Of a DNA stretch of 9,103 nucleotides, positions 7,594 through 9,103 are shown piece by piece. Made by a program: the position numbers and the translations under genes. Positions within the stretch are counted from its first letter, which is position 1. Every line of letters begins with the position of its first letter. Source of the DNA: Evtepia sp. GTDB taxonomy: Bacteria; Bacillota; Clostridia; Oscillospirales; Oscillospiraceae. The stretch covers positions 1 to 9,103 of the forward strand of contig JAHHRP010000074.1 of the NCBI GenBank assembly GCA_020025735.1, read 5' to 3'. The notes below the pieces were generated by a model, which had not been told where the DNA came from, made no database searches, and worked only from the letters and a program-made list of their open reading frames with translations.

Positions 7594-7659
7594 TTTCCAC
7601 TCACTTCACCCTTTTTGTATACTTCCATCCTTGATTTTTTCCCCTGTAATTCTCATACT
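7594..7659 (+). promoter_or_regulatory. Candidate promoters for the dehydrogenase / isomerase-like unit
   Basis: Two overlapping candidates are seen. One is TTTCCA (7594-7599), 18 nt, TATACT (7618-7623), which has the better -10. The other is TTGATT (7631-7636), 17 nt, CATACT (7654-7659), which lies closer to the gene and has ideal spacing. Either would give a leader of roughly 45-80 nt before the ATG at 7711. Sequence alone does not choose between them. Confidence 0.4.
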
Positions 7660-7710
7660 GAAAGTAATAAGCATTTGGCAATCCAATGACCCAAAGGAGG
7701 CAGTGAATTT

Positions 7711-8511
7711 ATGGGCGTTTATATTGTAACCGGCGGCTCTGGCGGCATCGGCGGCAAGACCGTAGAGATCCTACGCAAGCAAGGACATGAAGTGATCAAT
7801 GTAGACCTGAAAGACAGCGACATCTGCGCTAATCTGGCCACGAAAGAGGGACGGGATCAGGTCATCCAGGAGATCCATACGCGCTATCCCGATGGCATTG
7901 ATGGTCTGTGCTGCAATGCCGGCGTCTCCGGTGCCTGCGGCAACCTCAAACTCATCATCAGCTTAAACTATTTCGGGGCAACCAACCTGGCCCACGGCCT
8001 GTTTGACCTGCTGAAGAAAAAGGGCGGCAGCTGTGTTGTTACTTCCTCCAACACCATCTCTCAGGGGGCAGCCCGGATGGATCTGGTGGATATGCTCAAT
8101 TACAGCCAAACCAAACCTGTCAACGAAGAACGCATTCTGAACGTCATCGAAAAGTTTGATGAGTCCAGCCTCTCCGTAGGCAACAGCATCTACGTCACCA
8201 CCAAATATGCCATCGCTCGTTGGGTCCGGCGTGTGTCCGCCTCTTGGGCTGCCAACGGCGTGCGGATCAATGCTGTGGCACCGGGGAACGTATCCACCCC
8301 CATGACTGCTACCATGAGTAAGGATGCCAAGGCTGCACTGGCCGCCTTGCCCATCCCCATCAACTATGGTTCGGACGAACTTATGCGTCCCGGGGACATC
8401 GCCAATGTCATTGTCTTTCTGGTCTCCCGCCTGGCCCATGGCGTCAACGGAAACGTAATGTTCGTCGATGGCGGCACTGATGCCCTGCTCAACTCTGAGA
8501 AAGTTTACTAA
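7711..8511 (+). CDS. Short-chain dehydrogenase resembling 3-alpha-hydroxysteroid dehydrogenase
   Basis: Classical-type short-chain dehydrogenase/reductase, 266 residues, cytoplasmic. The cofactor motif is TGGSGGIGG (residues 7-15), with Asp32 after the second strand (NVDLKDSD), which favours NAD(H) over NADP(H). The CNAG motif is at 68-71, SLNYFGATNL at about 84-93, the catalytic Ser in TSSNT (Ser112/113), and Tyr161 and Lys165 in YVTTK. APGNVSTPM follows. By memory of the family it matches Comamonas testosteroni HsdA unusually well: the same NYFGAT block, the same Asp32, and a comparable insertion of about 40 residues (about 118-158) between the Ser strand and the Tyr helix. AAAGGAGG (7693-7700) precedes the ATG by 10 nt. 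A ketosteroid-isomerase-like gene follows at once. Oxidation or reduction of a steroid or bile-acid 3-hydroxyl is a reasonable hypothesis; another secondary alcohol is possible. Confidence 0.85.
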   Translation: MGVYIVTGGSGGIGGKTVEILRKQGHEVINVDLKDSDICANLATKEGRDQVIQEIHTRYPDGIDGLCCNAGVSGACGNLKLIISLNYFGATNLAHGLFDLLKKKGGSCVVTSSNTISQGAARMDLVDMLNYSQTKPVNEERILNVIEKFDESSLSVGNSIYVTTKYAIARWVRRVSASWAANGVRINAVAPGNVSTPMTATMSKDAKAALAALPIPINYGSDELMRPGDIANVIVFLVSRLAHGVNGNVMFVDGGTDALLNSEKVY

Positions 8512-8518
8512 GGAGGTG
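8510..8518 (+). promoter_or_regulatory. Ribosome binding site fixing the start of the isomerase-like gene
   Basis: AAGGAGGTG at 8510-8518 is a near-perfect Shine-Dalgarno that overlaps the dehydrogenase stop codon (TAA, 8509-8511). It lies 6 nt before the ATG at 8525. This supports 8525 as the start rather than the in-frame ATG at 8468 and suggests reinitiation coupling. Confidence 0.85.
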
Positions 8519-8524
8519 TTCCCT

Positions 8525-8857
8525 ATGACGCTCATTAAACAATATGTCGAGGCCATGCTCAAGCAGGACCCTGTGGCCCTAAGCAAGCTCTTTTCCCCCA
8601 CAGCGATTTTGGTGGACTATTGTCCCAAAGATGCCGGACAACCGCAGCTGCACGCTTACGGCCCGGAAGGCATTGATATGTTCTTTCGCAATCGCTTCCT
8701 CTTCCGTCAGTTTGAAATTACAGATCCTCTGATCGTCAGCGATATTCAAGCTTACTACTATGCCGTCTACAACGGCTATCATATTCGCGCAGTTGCCACA
8801 ATCCAGGACTTCAGTGATGATGGAGAAATCCAGCGCCTGGTGGTTCGGCCAGCTTAA
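8525..8857 (+). CDS. NTF2/SnoaL-fold protein resembling delta5-3-ketosteroid isomerase
   Basis: A 110-residue single-domain protein with the alternating helix-then-strand pattern of the NTF2-like fold: an N-terminal helix (about 2-13), a second helix in DPVALSKLF, the AILVDY strand, a helix around GPEGIDMFFRNR, then beta strands to the end. Aligned from memory with Comamonas ketosteroid isomerase, Tyr7 (QYVEAM) matches catalytic Tyr14 and Asp31 (LVDY) matches the proton-shuttling base Asp38, with no gap between them. The third catalytic residue (Asp99, in APIDHF) aligns with Gln94 (ATIQDF), with an Asp at the next position. It lies 13 nt after the hydroxysteroid-dehydrogenase-like gene and before a terminator, so the two are surely co-transcribed. 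SnoaL-like proteins also include non-isomerase cyclases, dehydratases and binding proteins, so the activity remains a hypothesis. Confidence 0.75.
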   Translation: MTLIKQYVEAMLKQDPVALSKLFSPTAILVDYCPKDAGQPQLHAYGPEGIDMFFRNRFLFRQFEITDPLIVSDIQAYYYAVYNGYHIRAVATIQDFSDDGEIQRLVVRPA

Positions 8858-8870
8858 TTCCTCTTTCCTC

Positions 8871-8904
8871 AAAGACCGGCAGAAGTAAACTGCCGGTCTT
8901 TTTT
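8871..8904 (+). terminator. Intrinsic terminator of the dehydrogenase / isomerase-like unit
   Basis: A perfect 11-bp stem: AAGACCGGCAG (8872-8882) pairs with CTGCCGGTCTT (8890-8900), with a 7-nt loop, and is followed directly by TTTT (8901-8904). It begins 14 nt after the stop codon. Classic rho-independent form, and it bounds the two-gene unit. Confidence 0.93.
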
Positions 8905-9103
8905 GGTGCCAAGCAGGTCATCTTCCACAGAAGCCTGTCGTTTTTCTGCTGCATACCTCTGGATCTCTCATTTTTTGTTTTGCATCAGCAATCCCTTTTT
9001 CTTGCAAGTTTCTCCTGTTTTTTTGACCTTATTTTATCCTTTTTTGTCTTTTTTTGTTAATTTTTCTGTCTCTATTATCTCTATTGTATACAATCCCACT
9101 ACC
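8905..9103. other. AT-rich non-coding tail with repeated T-tracts
   Basis: About 200 nt with no supported gene. From about 8941 the plus strand carries runs of T; runs starting near 9018, 9032, 9040, 9049 and 9061 have centres about 9-12 bp apart, close to the helical repeat, as in intrinsically curved DNA. Composition changes sharply from the GC-rich genes to the left. The region ends with a 12-bp palindrome. It most likely belongs to the control region of a gene beyond the right edge. Confidence 0.5.
9083..9094. promoter_or_regulatory. Perfect 12-bp palindrome ATTGTATACAAT, candidate operator
   Basis: ATTGTATACAAT reads the same on both strands. Its form (TTGTATACAA core) is like operators reported for some GntR-family repressors, and it also contains a TATACA -10-like hexamer on either strand. 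Any matching -35 for a leftward promoter would lie outside the window. The regulator is not in view, so function is inferred from symmetry and context only. Confidence 0.4.

Larger units (their letters stand above)
7409..7710. other. Divergent intergenic region between carbonic anhydrase and dehydrogenase genes
   Basis: About 300 nt with no supported gene. It holds the carbonic anhydrase ribosome site and promoter on the left and candidate dehydrogenase promoters on the right. The middle (about 7500-7590) has no tRNA, T-box or clear riboswitch core that I can recognise. A weak imperfect inverted repeat (GGGAACC near 7558 against GGTACCC near 7574) is the only structure, and it is not convincing as an operator. 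The long leader of the dehydrogenase unit leaves room for regulation. Confidence 0.6.

Noticed and set aside
7540..7600. Possible T-box or riboswitch in the leader of the dehydrogenase unit
   Set aside because: No T-box core sequence, no terminator hairpin before the gene, and only a weak imperfect repeat (GGGAACC / GGTACCC).
8468..8524. Upstream in-frame ATG for the isomerase-like gene
   Set aside because: It lies inside the dehydrogenase coding end without a ribosome site; AAGGAGGTG at 8510-8518 serves the ATG at 8525.
8918..9007. Possible 29-residue minus-strand small ORF starting at TTG with a CAGGAGA-like site
   Set aside because: It starts at a rare codon in A-rich sequence, where purine-rich pseudo-ribosome sites are expected by chance, and the peptide has no recognisable feature. 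Conservation in relatives would be needed.

Overview
The window reads like a chromosome segment from a fairly GC-rich member of the Clostridia, most likely an Oscillospiraceae-type gut anaerobe (Flavonifractor, Pseudoflavonifractor or Oscillibacter-like). This is inference from protein style. Codons end mostly in C or G, Shine-Dalgarno sites are strong (AGGAGG), MnmG carries the CNPAIGGTGKGH motif usual in Clostridia, and MnmA is of the CxxC type. There is no rRNA, tRNA, CRISPR array, transposase or phage gene, and nothing looks recently mobile.

Region 1 (1-6834, plus strand) is a dense row of seven genes: a membrane-anchored metallophosphoesterase cut by the window edge; azlC and azlD (branched-chain amino-acid exporter); mnmG (tRNA U34 carboxymethylaminomethylation); a metallo-beta-lactamase (MBL) fold hydrolase with a C-terminal winged helix; mnmA (tRNA U34 2-thiolation); and a second MBL hydrolase paralogous to the first. 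Junctions are 30 nt, -11 nt, 12 nt, -4 nt (ATGA), -8 nt and 65 nt, and a perfect GC-rich hairpin terminator closes the row. The two tRNA enzymes act on the same wobble uridine, and an MBL hydrolase is translationally locked between them.

Region 2 (6857-7493, minus strand) is a single beta-class carbonic anhydrase, convergent with region 1, with a recognisable extended -10 promoter.

Region 3 (7594-8904, plus strand) is a two-gene unit with its own promoter region and a clean terminator. It encodes a short-chain dehydrogenase resembling Comamonas 3-alpha-hydroxysteroid dehydrogenase (HsdA), followed 13 nt later by a 110-residue NTF2/SnoaL-fold protein. That protein aligns without gaps to the N-terminal part of delta5-3-ketosteroid isomerase and keeps the equivalents of catalytic Tyr14 and Asp38. 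The pair suggests a small steroid or bile-acid oxidation/isomerisation module. It is the most interesting item here, although its substrate is not proven by sequence.

Region 4 (8905-9103) is AT-rich and non-coding as far as I can tell. It has T-tracts spaced roughly one helical turn apart and a perfect 12-bp palindrome (ATTGTATACAAT) that looks like an operator for a gene beyond the right edge.
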